This document shows, piece by piece, positions 39,650 through 48,076 of a stretch of DNA of 64,000 bases. The stretch covers positions 23,629-87,628 of the forward strand of contig NZ_PQIA01000016.1 of NCBI RefSeq assembly GCF_003385235.1. The letters run 5' to 3'. Made by a program: the position numbers and the translations under genes. The notes beneath the pieces were generated by a model. The model was not told the DNA's origin and did no database searches. It saw nothing but the letters and a program-made list of their open reading frames with translations. Position 1 is the first letter of the stretch. Every line of letters begins with the position of its first letter. The DNA is from Amycolatopsis circi (GTDB lineage: Bacteria; Actinomycetota; Actinomycetes; Mycobacteriales; Pseudonocardiaceae).

Positions 39650-41044
39650 TCAGTCCAGCGGCAGGTTCAGCAGCGCGTTCTCCACCAGTTCCGGCATCGC
39701 CGGGTGGATCCAGTACTGCCCGCGCGCCATCGTCCGCGCGTCGAGGCCGAAGCTCATCGCCTGGATCAGCGGCTGGATCACCGTCGACGCCTGCGGTCCG
39801 ATGATGTGCGCGCCCAGCAGCTGCCCGGTCGCCGGGTCGGCCAGCAGCTTCGCGAAACCGGTGGTGTCCTCCATCGCCCAGCCGTAGGCGATGCCCGCGT
39901 AGTCCTGCTTCGAGACCACAAAGGACAGTCCGCGCTCGGTCGCCTCCGCCTCGGTGAGCCCGACCGACGCCACCTGCGGCGACGTGAACACCGCGTGCGG
40001 CACGAAGCGGTGGTCGGCCTTGATGCGGTCGTCTGGGTGCGCCAGATTGTGTTGCACCACGCGGGCTTCGTGGTTCGCGACGTGCTTCAGCTCCAGGGGC
40101 GACGAGATGTCTCCGAGCGCGTAGATGCCCTCGACGGACGTCTGCTGGTAGTCGTCCACCACGACGTGCCCGCTTTCGGTGGTGGCGACGCCGGTGGCCC
40201 CTACGTCGAGCAGATCCGAGTTCGGCTTGCGGCCGGTGGCGACCAGGATCAGGTCGGCCTCGACGGTCTCGGCGCCCTGCGGGCCTTCGAGATCCAGCGC
40301 GACCCCGTTGTCCGTGCGGCGCGTGCGAACCGTCTTGCGGTCCAGCCGGACGTCGAACCGCTGCGAAGCCAGTTCGGTGAACCGCGCGCTGACGTCCGCG
40401 TCCTCTTGCCGCAGCAGCGCGCCGGAGCGGTTCACCACCGTCACCGCCACGCCGAACGACGCGAAGACGTGCGCGAACTCCGCCGCGATGTACCCGCCGC
40501 CGAGGATGACGATTCGTTCGGGCAAGGCGTCGAGCCGCATGATCGTGTCGGAGGTGTAATAGCCGGTTTCGGCCAGCCCCGGCACGTCCGGGATCACCGG
40601 GCGCGCGCCCGCGGCGAGCACGAACCGGTCGGCGGTGACGACCTCGTCCGGACGGCCGTCGGGGAAGCTGACGCGCAGCTCCTTCATGCCGGTGAACCGG
40701 CCCTCGCCGCGGTAGACGTCGACGTTGCGGTTGTCCTCGTGGTTCTCGCGGTACTCCGCGCCGCCCACGGCGATCGGGTCGATCCGGCCGAAGATCCGGT
40801 CGCGGATGTCCGGCCAGCGGACCGCGGTGAGCTCCTCGTCCACGCCCAAGCGCGAGCTGCCCGCGGGCGTCGCGGCGACGTCGGCGGCGTAGACGAACAT
40901 CTTCGTCGGGATGCAGCCGACGTTCAGGCAGGTTCCGCCGAACACGCCCTTCTCCACGATGGCCGTCCGGAGGTCGGCGAACTCCGGTCCGAGGATCGAG
41001 TTTCCCGATCCGGTCCCGATGATCACCAGGTCGTAGTGCGGCAC
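39650..41044 (-). CDS. mtr: Mycothione reductase
   Basis: A 464-residue NADPH:disulfide oxidoreductase that keeps mycothiol reduced. The FAD loop GTGSGNSIL (~10-18) is typical of Mtr, and the redox pair is in GGTCLNVGCIPTKMFVYAA. The NADPH Rossmann is VILGGGYIAAEFAHVFASFG. The C-terminal interface has the HPAMPELVENALLN His-x4-Glu catalytic pair. The active site and length match the family. The gene order map...mtr resembles the Rv2861c-Rv2855 neighbourhood. Its presence confirms a mycothiol-based redox system. Confidence 0.92.
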   Translation of the reverse strand: MPHYDLVIIGTGSGNSILGPEFADLRTAIVEKGVFGGTCLNVGCIPTKMFVYAADVAATPAGSSRLGVDEELTAVRWPDIRDRIFGRIDPIAVGGAEYRENHEDNRNVDVYRGEGRFTGMKELRVSFPDGRPDEVVTADRFVLAAGARPVIPDVPGLAETGYYTSDTIMRLDALPERIVILGGGYIAAEFAHVFASFGVAVTVVNRSGALLRQEDADVSARFTELASQRFDVRLDRKTVRTRRTDNGVALDLEGPQGAETVEADLILVATGRKPNSDLLDVGATGVATTESGHVVVDDYQQTSVEGIYALGDISSPLELKHVANHEARVVQHNLAHPDDRIKADHRFVPHAVFTSPQVASVGLTEAEATERGLSFVVSKQDYAGIAYGWAMEDTTGFAKLLADPATGQLLGAHIIGPQASTVIQPLIQAMSFGLDARTMARGQYWIHPAMPELVENALLNLPLD

Positions 41045-41114
41045 GGCGGTCCTTCCCGAAAGCGGTCTGCTGCCAGCCTAGTCAACCCCGGACGCCCGCC
41101 CCGGTGTTCCCGGA

Positions 41115-41975
41115 TCACTCGCCGTTGGCTGTGAAATGCATCCGGTCGACCGGCGACTTCCACGCCCCGCCCCACTGCCAGCCCACTCCGGCGAACGCGC
41201 GCACGATCGGGCCGCCGGCGGTGACCATCCCCGGCCGCACGTTCGCGCGGTCGACGTAGGCGGACGCCAGCTCCGGGACGACGAGGTCGTCCTTTGTGTA
41301 GGGATTGCAGAACGGGTTGACGTCCACCGCGAGCCCGTACGCGTGCGCGGACCAGTTCTTCTGCCCGCGCATCGGACGGCAGACGAACGCGCTGGTGTCG
41401 TTTCCGTCGCCGGTCGGCGGCGCGTCGAGTTCGGCGGGGGAGGTGATGCGCATTTCCTCGATGGGGAACTGCTGCGCGTACAGCTCGCTGAACGCTTTCA
41501 CGACCGCCGAGGCGGCGTCCTTGTTGACCAGCAGCTCACCGGTGTGCGCGCGATGGTCGAAGCCCCAGAAGGAAAGCGTGACGTAGCGGAGGTCGGCCGA
41601 CGACACCGGGCACGCGGCCTGCCAGGTGCTGCGCTTGAGCACGGTGTCGGGGACGTCGGCGATCTTCGCGGTGTACGTCGTGCTCGTCGGCGGCGGCAGG
41701 AAATCCTGAGTCGGCAGCGAGCGGTTCACCAGTTCGGGTGGAGTCGGCCGGATCTCGCCGAAGCCGTCCGGGCGCAGCGGCAGCGGACGAGCACCCACCT
41801 GCCAGGTGACGGCGGGCGCGCTCGTCGCTGTCCGAGTTGCCGGAAGTGTCGGACTGGGCGGTGCCGACGGCGCGCTCAACGGGCTCGGCGGGGGAGCCGC
41901 GGGGGTGCTCGGGGCGCATCCGGCCAGCAAGAAGACCGCCAGCGCGCCGGCCGTCGCGGCTGTTTTCCGTCGCAT
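41115..41975 (-). CDS. M15-type D-Ala-D-Ala carboxypeptidase-like lipoprotein
   Basis: A 286-residue lipoprotein: signal AGALAVFLLAGC with lipobox Cys20, then a Pro/Ser/Thr-rich linker (~22-60). The C-terminal domain is VanY/M15-like: NWSAHAYGLAVDVNPFCNP holds the His and Asp zinc ligands and PVDRMHFTANGE the third His. The enzyme should hydrolyse peptidoglycan cross-link precursors outside the membrane. ATG 41975. It lies divergently from a secreted trypsin-like protease, with 172 nt between. Confidence 0.8.
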   Translation of the reverse strand: MRRKTAATAGALAVFLLAGCAPSTPAAPPPSPLSAPSAPPSPTLPATRTATSAPAVTWQVGARPLPLRPDGFGEIRPTPPELVNRSLPTQDFLPPPTSTTYTAKIADVPDTVLKRSTWQAACPVSSADLRYVTLSFWGFDHRAHTGELLVNKDAASAVVKAFSELYAQQFPIEEMRITSPAELDAPPTGDGNDTSAFVCRPMRGQKNWSAHAYGLAVDVNPFCNPYTKDDLVVPELASAYVDRANVRPGMVTAGGPIVRAFAGVGWQWGGAWKSPVDRMHFTANGE

Positions 41976-42147
41976 GACTCCACTTAATCGAATGCGCTCG
42001 GTGTATAGAGAGTCCACCCGTTTCAGTGACACCGTTTTGGGCTTGGCCCGTTTAGGGTAATCGCGGCCTTGTGTGCACGCGCCGGAGTCGGCTGATTCCC
42101 GTGCGCGTCCAGGCCGTGCTGTCGTAGTGCCGATGAAGGGAAAGCCC

Positions 42148-42966
42148 ATGCCCGCGAAGTTCCGTCGTCCGGTCCTGCTCGCGGCGGGGTCGCTGCTCGC
42201 CGCCGCGATCGCGGTCCCGGTCGGCTCGGCCTGGGCGTCGACGCCGGCTGACCCGGGTTCGCACGCGCAGCCCCGGATCGTCGGCGGCAGCGAAGCCTCG
42301 CTGGCCGACCACCCGTACGCGGTGTACCTGACCGACCAGAGCGGTTCGCAGTTCTGCGGCGCGGTGATCGTGAGCCCGTCCGCGGTGGCGACCGCCGCGC
42401 ACTGCGCGAAGGCCATGCCGGCGTCGTCGGTCCACGTGGTCGCCGGCCGCCAGGACAAGCGCGCCGACAACGGCGTGGAACTCGGCGTCTCGCGGGTCTG
42501 GGTGAACCCGGACTACAGCGATCCGACCAAGGGCGACGACGTCGCGGTCCTCACCGTGCGCGGGCGGCTGCCCTACCGCGCGGCGAAGCTCGCGGGCAAG
42601 AACGACCAGTCGCTGTACGCGGAAGGCACGCAGGCGACGGTGCTCGGCTGGGGACGGCTGTCCGAGGGCGGACAGCGGTCGGACGTGCTGCGCAGCGCCC
42701 AGGTGCCGCTGGTCAGCGACTCCAGCTGCAAATCGGCCTACGACACCTACGACCCGGCGAGCATGGTGTGCGCCGGCTACCAGCAGGGCGGCCAGGACGC
42801 GTGCCAGGGCGATTCCGGCGGCCCGCTCGTCGAGGGCGACACGTTGATCGGCATCGTGTCCTTCGGCGACGGATGCGGAAAGCCGGGCAAGCCCGGGGTG
42901 TACACGCGGGTTTCGCAGTTCTCCGACGACATCGCCGCGCAATCCCAGGCACGGTTGTTGGGCTGA
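42148..42966 (+). CDS. Secreted trypsin-like serine protease (S1)
   Basis: A 272-residue precursor. A signal peptide (~1-30), then a short propeptide, then RIVGGSE at ~43-49: cleavage after Arg frees the IVGG terminus. The catalytic triad is His85 (TAAHC), Asp131 (KGDDVAVLTV) and Ser223 (QGDSGGPL). The S1-pocket Asp217 (DACQGDSGG) predicts cleavage after Arg/Lys. Cys pairs support disulfides. ATG 42148 was chosen because AAGGGAAAG lies upstream and the signal peptide starts there; ATG 42133 is an alternative. Expected outside the cell. Confidence 0.92.
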   Translation: MPAKFRRPVLLAAGSLLAAAIAVPVGSAWASTPADPGSHAQPRIVGGSEASLADHPYAVYLTDQSGSQFCGAVIVSPSAVATAAHCAKAMPASSVHVVAGRQDKRADNGVELGVSRVWVNPDYSDPTKGDDVAVLTVRGRLPYRAAKLAGKNDQSLYAEGTQATVLGWGRLSEGGQRSDVLRSAQVPLVSDSSCKSAYDTYDPASMVCAGYQQGGQDACQGDSGGPLVEGDTLIGIVSFGDGCGKPGKPGVYTRVSQFSDDIAAQSQARLLG

Positions 42967-42985
42967 GCTGTGTTAAGCAGGGCGG

Positions 42986-43417
42986 GTGACCACTCTGCAC
43001 CGCGCCGCCGGGCCTGACCTCGCCGCTGCCGACCTGTACGAGATTCTCCGGCTGCGGTCGGAGGTGTTCGTGGTGGAACAAGACTGCGTGTACGCGGACA
43101 TCGACGGCCGCGATCTGCTTCCGGAGACACGGCATCTGTGGCTGGCTTCCGAGACGGAGATTCTGGCTTACCTGCGCGTGCTGGCCGAGCCGGGCGGCGG
43201 GTCGCGGATCGGCCGGGTGGTGACGGCGAAGTCGGCGCGGGGTCAGGGTTTGGCGGCGCAGTTGATGGCGGCCGCGCTGGATGGTGCGGTGGGGTCGTTC
43301 GTGTTGGACGCGCAGACGTATGCGCAGGGGCTTTACGCGCGGTTCGGGTTTGTCGTTGCGGGTGAGGAGTTCCTGGAAGACGGGATCCCGCACGTCACCA
43401 TGCGCCGCCCGGGTTAG
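42986..43417 (+). CDS. GNAT acetyltransferase (ElaA type)
   Basis: A 143-residue single-domain acetyltransferase. ElaA hallmarks: YEILRLRSEVFVVEQDCVYA near the N-terminus, RIGRVVTAKSARGQGLAAQL (acetyl-CoA loop) and a QTYAQGLYARFGFVVAGEEF end. The acceptor is unknown. GTG 42986 lies 19 nt after the protease stop, with AGGGCGG upstream, so co-transcription is plausible. The stop overlaps the convergent bioF stop. Confidence 0.85.
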   Translation: MTTLHRAAGPDLAAADLYEILRLRSEVFVVEQDCVYADIDGRDLLPETRHLWLASETEILAYLRVLAEPGGGSRIGRVVTAKSARGQGLAAQLMAAALDGAVGSFVLDAQTYAQGLYARFGFVVAGEEFLEDGIPHVTMRRPG

Positions 43418-44580
43418 CCGCGGGGCGCGGTCGCCGCGATCACCTTCACCGCGCGGTCGACGTCCGCTTCGGACAGATCCGCGCGGACGGTGAGGCGCAG
43501 CCGGGAAACGCCGTCCGGCACCGCGGGCGGGCGGAAGCAGCCGACCTGGATTCCTTGCTCCGCACAGGCTTCCGCCCACGCGGTGGCTGCTTGCGGCGAC
43601 GGCGTCCGCACGGCGACCACGGCGGCTTCCGGCAGATCGACCGGCAGACCGGCGTTTTTGAGTCCCATCGCCAGGTTCCCGGCGTTCTCGATGACCTTCG
43701 CCGGCAGGTCCGGTTCGGACTTGAGCACCTGCAACGCGGTCAGCGCGGCGGCGGCGCTCGCCGGAGCGAGGGCGGTGTCGAAGATGAAGCTGCGCGCGGT
43801 GTCCACGAGATGCCGGATCACGCGGCGCGGGCCGACGACTGCACCGCCTTGCGCGCCAAGGGCGTTCGAGAGCGTGAGCGTGGTGACGACGTCCGGCGCG
43901 GACGACAGTCCTGCGGCGTGCACCGCGCCCCGGCCGCCTTCGCCGAGTACGCCGAAGCCGTGTGCGTCGTTGACGACCAGCGCGGCGCTGTGCGCACGGC
44001 AGATGTCGGCGAGTTCGGCCAGCGGCGAGAGTTCGCCGTCCGCGGAGAACACTGAGTCGGTGACCACGATCGCGCGCGGTTTGCGGCGCGTGGTCAGCGC
44101 GTGCTTGATCGCCGACGGCGTGGAGTGCTCGACGGCCGCGATGTCCGCGCGGGACAAGCGGCAGCCTTCGACCAGCGACGCGTGCACGTACTTGTCGGTG
44201 ACGATCGCCGATTCGGACCCGGACAGCGCCGTCACCGCGCCGAGGTTCGCGGTGAATCCGGAGGAGAACACCAGCGCCGCTTGGGCTCCGCAGAACCGGG
44301 CCAGCTCGTGTTCGAGTTCCGCGTGGAGTTCGGTGGACCCGGTGACCAGGCGCGATCCGGTCGCTCCGGCGCCCCAGCGCAACGCGGCCGCGGCGGCGGC
44401 ACCGGCGACGCGCTTGTCGCGGGCGAAGCCGAGGTAGTCGTCGCCCGCGAGATCGAGCGCGGGATGCTGCGCGGGCCGCGGGTTCATCCGCTGGGAGAGA
44501 CCTGCTTCCGCGCGCCGCTGGCCTTCGGTCTCGAGCCAGTCGAAGACGTTCTCAGGCGGCAGCGGCGGAGTGTCAGTCAC
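43414..44580 (-). CDS. bioF: 8-amino-7-oxononanoate synthase-like, catalytic Lys replaced by Asn
   Basis: A 388-residue fold-type I PLP enzyme. Family motifs are present: LDLAGDDYLGFA, GATGSRLVTGSTELH, VFSSGFTANLG, VTDSVFSADGELSPL and DAHGFG with His207. The lysine that forms the PLP Schiff base should follow in T-L-S-K-A-L-G; here residue 239 is Asn (TLSNALGAQGG; codon AAC at 43864-43866). As written the protein could not make the internal aldimine. AAG to AAC is one base, so this may be a base error; otherwise it is a degenerate or repurposed paralogue. No other biotin genes are adjacent. GTG start at 44580. Confidence 0.85.
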   Translation of the reverse strand: MTDTPPLPPENVFDWLETEGQRRAEAGLSQRMNPRPAQHPALDLAGDDYLGFARDKRVAGAAAAAALRWGAGATGSRLVTGSTELHAELEHELARFCGAQAALVFSSGFTANLGAVTALSGSESAIVTDKYVHASLVEGCRLSRADIAAVEHSTPSAIKHALTTRRKPRAIVVTDSVFSADGELSPLAELADICRAHSAALVVNDAHGFGVLGEGGRGAVHAAGLSSAPDVVTTLTLSNALGAQGGAVVGPRRVIRHLVDTARSFIFDTALAPASAAAALTALQVLKSEPDLPAKVIENAGNLAMGLKNAGLPVDLPEAAVVAVRTPSPQAATAWAEACAEQGIQVGCFRPPAVPDGVSRLRLTVRADLSEADVDRAVKVIAATAPRG

Positions 44581-44844
44581 TCAGGCAGTGTCGCATCCGG
44601 CTGACGGCCGCGATTGCCGCCCCCGGCTCCGGAACGACGGGAAGCGTGACGCGGCAACGGAAACCAGGTTCGGGTGGCCGCTTCGGGCTCGGCTGGTCGG
44701 CGGGGCGTGGCCTGGCGAGCGAGACCTGCTTGGCAATGACCGCTGCGCCGGGCGTGACTCCCGGGGTGCGGACCGGCGGTGAGCCCGGGGCTGGCCGTTG
44801 CGGTGTGCGGCCCGGCTCGGCAGGCGAAACCTGCCCGGAAACGA

Positions 44845-44874
44845 AGAACGGCCCCGCCGAAGCGGGGCCGTTCT
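44845..44874 (-). terminator. Terminator of the DEAD-box helicase gene
   Basis: Perfect 13-bp stem AGAACGGCCCCGC/GCGGGGCCGTTCT with a CGAA tetraloop, 17 bases beyond the helicase stop. The ~260 bases between it and bioF hold no gene I can support. Confidence 0.85.
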
Positions 44875-44891
44875 CAGTGTTCAGACGTCAA

Positions 44892-46613
44892 TCAGGCGTC
44901 GTGTCCGCGACGCGGGCCACGGCTCGGGCGACCGAAGCTGCCGCCGGAGCGCGACTGCTGACGGCTGCGGCTGTAACCGCCACCGCCGCCGCGGTTTTCC
45001 CGGTAGCCGCCGCCTTCACGCGCGTAGCCGCCCTCGCGAGCGCCTTCGCGCGAGGAGCCGCCTTCGCGTGCGTAACCGCCTTCACGGGAGCCCCGGCCCT
45101 CGTACGAGCCACGGTTGTAGCCGCCTTCGCGGGAACCGCCGCCTTCACGCGAGCCGTAACCGCCGCCGCCTTCACGCGAGCCGTAGCCGCCGCGACCGCC
45201 TTCGCGGGAACCGCGGTAGCCGCCGCCTTCACGCGAGCCGCGGAAGCCGCCGCGGTCGCCGCCGCCGAAGCCGCGGCCGCCGGAACGGCGCGGGGACTCC
45301 CGGCGACGCTCCACCACCGGCTCGCCGCTCGGCTCGCGGGCGCCGGTGATGCGGGACAGGTCCTCGCCCCCGTCGCCGGTGCGGATCATCGTGGTCTCGG
45401 CGCGGACGCCGGCCCGGTCGGTCATCCGGCGGACGGTGCGCCGCTGGTCGTGCGTCACCAGGGTGACGACGATGCCGGACGCGCCCGCCCGGGCGGTGCG
45501 GCCCGCGCGGTGCAGGTAGTCCTTGTGGTCCGCGGCCGGGTCGACGTGCAGCACCAGCGAGATGTTGTCGACGTGGATGCCGCGCGCGGCGACGTCGGTG
45601 GCCACCAGCACCGCCGCGTGGCCTTCCTTGAAGTCGGAGAGGACGCGGTTGCGCTGGCCCTGGGTCTTGCCGCCGTGCAGGGCGACCGCGTGCACGCCGC
45701 TCTCGCGCAGCCGCTCGGTGAGCCGGTCCACGTGGTGCTTGGTGCGCACGAACATGATCGTGCGGCCCTCGCGGGCGCCGATCCGGGTGATGATGTCCTG
45801 CTTGTCCGAGTGCGACACCTGGAACAGGTGGTGGTCCATGGTGGTGACGCTCGCGGTCGACGGCGCGACCGAGTGCGTGACCGGGTCGGCGAGGTACTGC
45901 CGGACCAGCTTGTCGACGTCGCCGTCGAGCGTCGCGGAGAACAGCAGCCGCTGCCCGCCGGGAGGGGTCAGGTCCATGATCTCGCGGACCTGCGGCATGA
46001 AGCCCATGTCGGCCATCTGGTCGGCCTCGTCGAGCGCGATGAAGTTGCAGTCGCCGAGCGAGGCGGTGCCCTGGCGGACGTGGTCCGACAGCCGGCCCGG
46101 GGTGGCGATCAGCAGGTCGACGCCGCGGGCGAGCGATTCGGCCTGACGGCCGAAGGACATGCCGCCGACCGCGGTGCGGCACCACAGGCCCAGCGACTTG
46201 GCCAGCGGGGTCAGCGAGTCGGCCACCTGCATGGCCAGCTCGCGGGTCGGCACCAGCACGAGCGCGCGGGGGCGCTTCGGGCGGGCCTTGCCGCCGTCGA
46301 GCCGGGCCAGGATGGCCAGGCCGAAGGCCAGCGTCTTGCCGGACCCGGTCTGGGCGCGGCCCAGCACGTCGCGGCCGGCCATCGCGTCCGGGATGGTCGC
46401 GGACTGGATCGGGAACGGAGCGTCGATGCCCGCCTCGGCGAGCGCCCGCAGCAGCGGCTCGGGCAGGCCCAGCTCGGCGAAGGTCTTCACGGCGGGGGTT
46501 TCCACCGTGTCGTCGTGGAGAACGTCTCCACCGGCCGGCCGGTGCCGCGGCTTGCGCTCGGGGCGGCCCGCTCGGGAGCGGGCGGACTGGCCGGAGTCGT
46601 ACGTGATCGTCAC
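44892..46613 (-). CDS. DEAD-box RNA helicase with Arg/Gly-rich tail
   Basis: A 573-residue cytosolic RNA helicase. The Q motif (TFAELGLPEPLLRALAEAG ... PFPIQ), Walker A AQTGSGKT, PTRELA, TPGR, DEAD, SAT, ARGIHVDN and HRAGRTAR are all present in order over ~40-400. The last ~110 residues are a low-complexity tail of GSREGG, GGYG and YAREGG units, an RGG-like RNA-binding region that may promote condensation. It should remodel rRNA or mRNA and is commonly cold-induced. GTG 46613 has GAGAGG at 5 nt; the frame stays open further upstream but without family sequence. Confidence 0.9.
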   Translation of the reverse strand: MTITYDSGQSARSRAGRPERKPRHRPAGGDVLHDDTVETPAVKTFAELGLPEPLLRALAEAGIDAPFPIQSATIPDAMAGRDVLGRAQTGSGKTLAFGLAILARLDGGKARPKRPRALVLVPTRELAMQVADSLTPLAKSLGLWCRTAVGGMSFGRQAESLARGVDLLIATPGRLSDHVRQGTASLGDCNFIALDEADQMADMGFMPQVREIMDLTPPGGQRLLFSATLDGDVDKLVRQYLADPVTHSVAPSTASVTTMDHHLFQVSHSDKQDIITRIGAREGRTIMFVRTKHHVDRLTERLRESGVHAVALHGGKTQGQRNRVLSDFKEGHAAVLVATDVAARGIHVDNISLVLHVDPAADHKDYLHRAGRTARAGASGIVVTLVTHDQRRTVRRMTDRAGVRAETTMIRTGDGGEDLSRITGAREPSGEPVVERRRESPRRSGGRGFGGGDRGGFRGSREGGGYRGSREGGRGGYGSREGGGGYGSREGGGSREGGYNRGSYEGRGSREGGYAREGGSSREGAREGGYAREGGGYRENRGGGGGYSRSRQQSRSGGSFGRPSRGPRRGHDA

Positions 46614-46883
46614 AAATGCCTCTCGGACGTGGCACGTCACAAGGAGGCCCGGGCTGCCCGCGCGCAGGCAGGGCAAGATGGTGTGGCGATGGGCGTTCAC
46701 AGGGACGGACCCGGTGCGCTTGGCCATGGCCTGGCACACCGACGGAAATTGCTTCGGATGGCCGCGAGTCCTTCTGCGGACTGTGGAGGCGACGGACACC
46801 AACTCATCCACGCCGCCGTTGCGGTCTTGACACACTCTACCTGAGAGATCGCGGTTGCCGCGCACCCAGGTGCACGGTTGTGG
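46614..46883 (-). promoter_or_regulatory. Long leader of the helicase gene
   Basis: A gap of about 270 nt. On the minus strand TAGAGT (46834-46839) is a possible -10, implying a leader of ~210 nt. Long leaders are common on RNA-helicase mRNAs and often respond to cold or autoregulation. I could not define a specific structure. Confidence 0.35.
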
Positions 46884-46925
46884 GCGGGGTCGCAGGTGTG
46901 CGCTGCCGCACACCCGCGGCCCCGC
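46884..46925 (-). terminator. Terminator of the RIO kinase gene
   Basis: 19-bp arms (GCGGGGTCGCAGGTGTGCG and CGCACACCCGCGGCCCCGC) with two mismatches and a CTGC loop, ending 9 nt beyond the kinase stop. Confidence 0.8.
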
Positions 46926-46933
46926 CCGTCCGC

Positions 46934-47890
46934 TCAGCCGAGCCCGGCCGCGTTTTCCAGTTCCCGCACCAGGTCATCGGTGTCGGTGACCTGTTCGGAC
47001 AGTCCGCGGCTGTGGAACCAGCCGGCGAGGTTCGCGACGTCTCGGGCCAGGAATTCCCGGCCGCGCGGGTTCGCGATCACGTCGACCGCCTGGGGAAGGT
47101 CGATCACCATCAGGTGGCCTTCGTGCACCAGGAGGTTGTACGCGGACAGGTCGCCGTGCGCGAGCCCTTGTCCCGCCAGGAGTTCCAGCGCGGACACGGT
47201 CTGCTCCCACAGATCGGCCAGCTCGTCGGCTTCGGGCCGCAGCTGCGCCAGCCGGGGCGCGGCGGTGCCGTCGGGTGCGCCGAGGAATTCCAGCAGGATC
47301 TCGGTGCCGTGCCGCTGCACCGGATACGGCACCGGCGCGCCGATCGTCCACAAGCGACTGAGGACGGCGAACTCCGCCACCGCCCACTGTTCGGCGATCA
47401 GGTTGCGGCCGAACGAGGTGCGCCCGGCCATCGCGCGCATCTCGCGGGACCGGCGCATCCGCCTGCCCTCGAGATAGCCCGCGTCGCGGTGGAACAGCTT
47501 GTGCTCGTCTGAGCGGTATCGCTTGGCCGCCAGCAGAACGCCGTCTTCGCCGGGAAGAGTGCGGCGCAGCAGATGGACATCCGCTTCCTTGCCGGTCTTG
47601 AGCACGCCGAGGTCGGTGTCGACCGCGCCGAGTTCCGTGACCACCCAGTCCGGCCGCGGATGCGGGCCCTGGTCGGCGTCGTCCCAGTTGGTCCACCGGT
47701 CGGCGCCGTCGGGCAGTTCGGTTTCGGTGTAGGCGTCTTCGCGAAGCTGGGAAAGCCGGACTCGTTCGGCTTCGGTGAGCCGTCCCCGGCGGGCCGGGGC
47801 CGGTCCGTCGTCGTAGCGGGGGCGGCGGCGCATCCGGCGGTCGGAGTAGTCGGAGGCGTCGGAAAATTCGTCGAAATCGTGCTCGCGCAC
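46934..47890 (-). CDS. RIO1-type serine protein kinase
   Basis: A 318-residue atypical kinase. After a basic/acidic N-terminal ~85 residues the RIO core starts with LGVLKTGKEADVHLLRR (flexible P-loop) and AAKRYRSDEHKLFHRD, the RIO signature. The catalytic loop is GLAHGDLSAYNLLVHEG (Asp and Asn) and the metal Asp is in MVIDLPQAVD. Bacterial RIO kinases may act on ribosome-associated substrates, unproven. GTG 47890 has AGGAGAA upstream. Just upstream of the helicase gene on the same strand, with its own terminator between, so probably separately transcribed. Confidence 0.88.
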   Translation of the reverse strand: MREHDFDEFSDASDYSDRRMRRRPRYDDGPAPARRGRLTEAERVRLSQLREDAYTETELPDGADRWTNWDDADQGPHPRPDWVVTELGAVDTDLGVLKTGKEADVHLLRRTLPGEDGVLLAAKRYRSDEHKLFHRDAGYLEGRRMRRSREMRAMAGRTSFGRNLIAEQWAVAEFAVLSRLWTIGAPVPYPVQRHGTEILLEFLGAPDGTAAPRLAQLRPEADELADLWEQTVSALELLAGQGLAHGDLSAYNLLVHEGHLMVIDLPQAVDVIANPRGREFLARDVANLAGWFHSRGLSEQVTDTDDLVRELENAAGLG

Positions 47891-48076
47891 TGGTGGGTTC
47901 TCCTAGTTCAGGGTGCCCACCGGGCGAGCGCGTGCTCTAGCCGAGGCGGGCGGGCGGAAGAGGGCAGGACAGCGCCCGGACAATCTCCACGACGCACCTC
48001 CCGTTCTTCCGGCAGCCGGCGGCACCCCGCCGGACGCTGATCACCTTGCCGCCCGCCCCGAAACCGCGCAACTGAT

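Noticed and set aside
44646..46844. A 732-codon plus-strand frame antisense to the helicase
   Set aside because: Its composition (Ala/Val/Arg repeats) mirrors the RGG-like tail of the helicase; no motif of its own.
46614..46913. N-terminal extension of the helicase up to 46913
   Set aside because: The extra residues have no helicase similarity and the GTG at 46613 has a suitable ribosome site.
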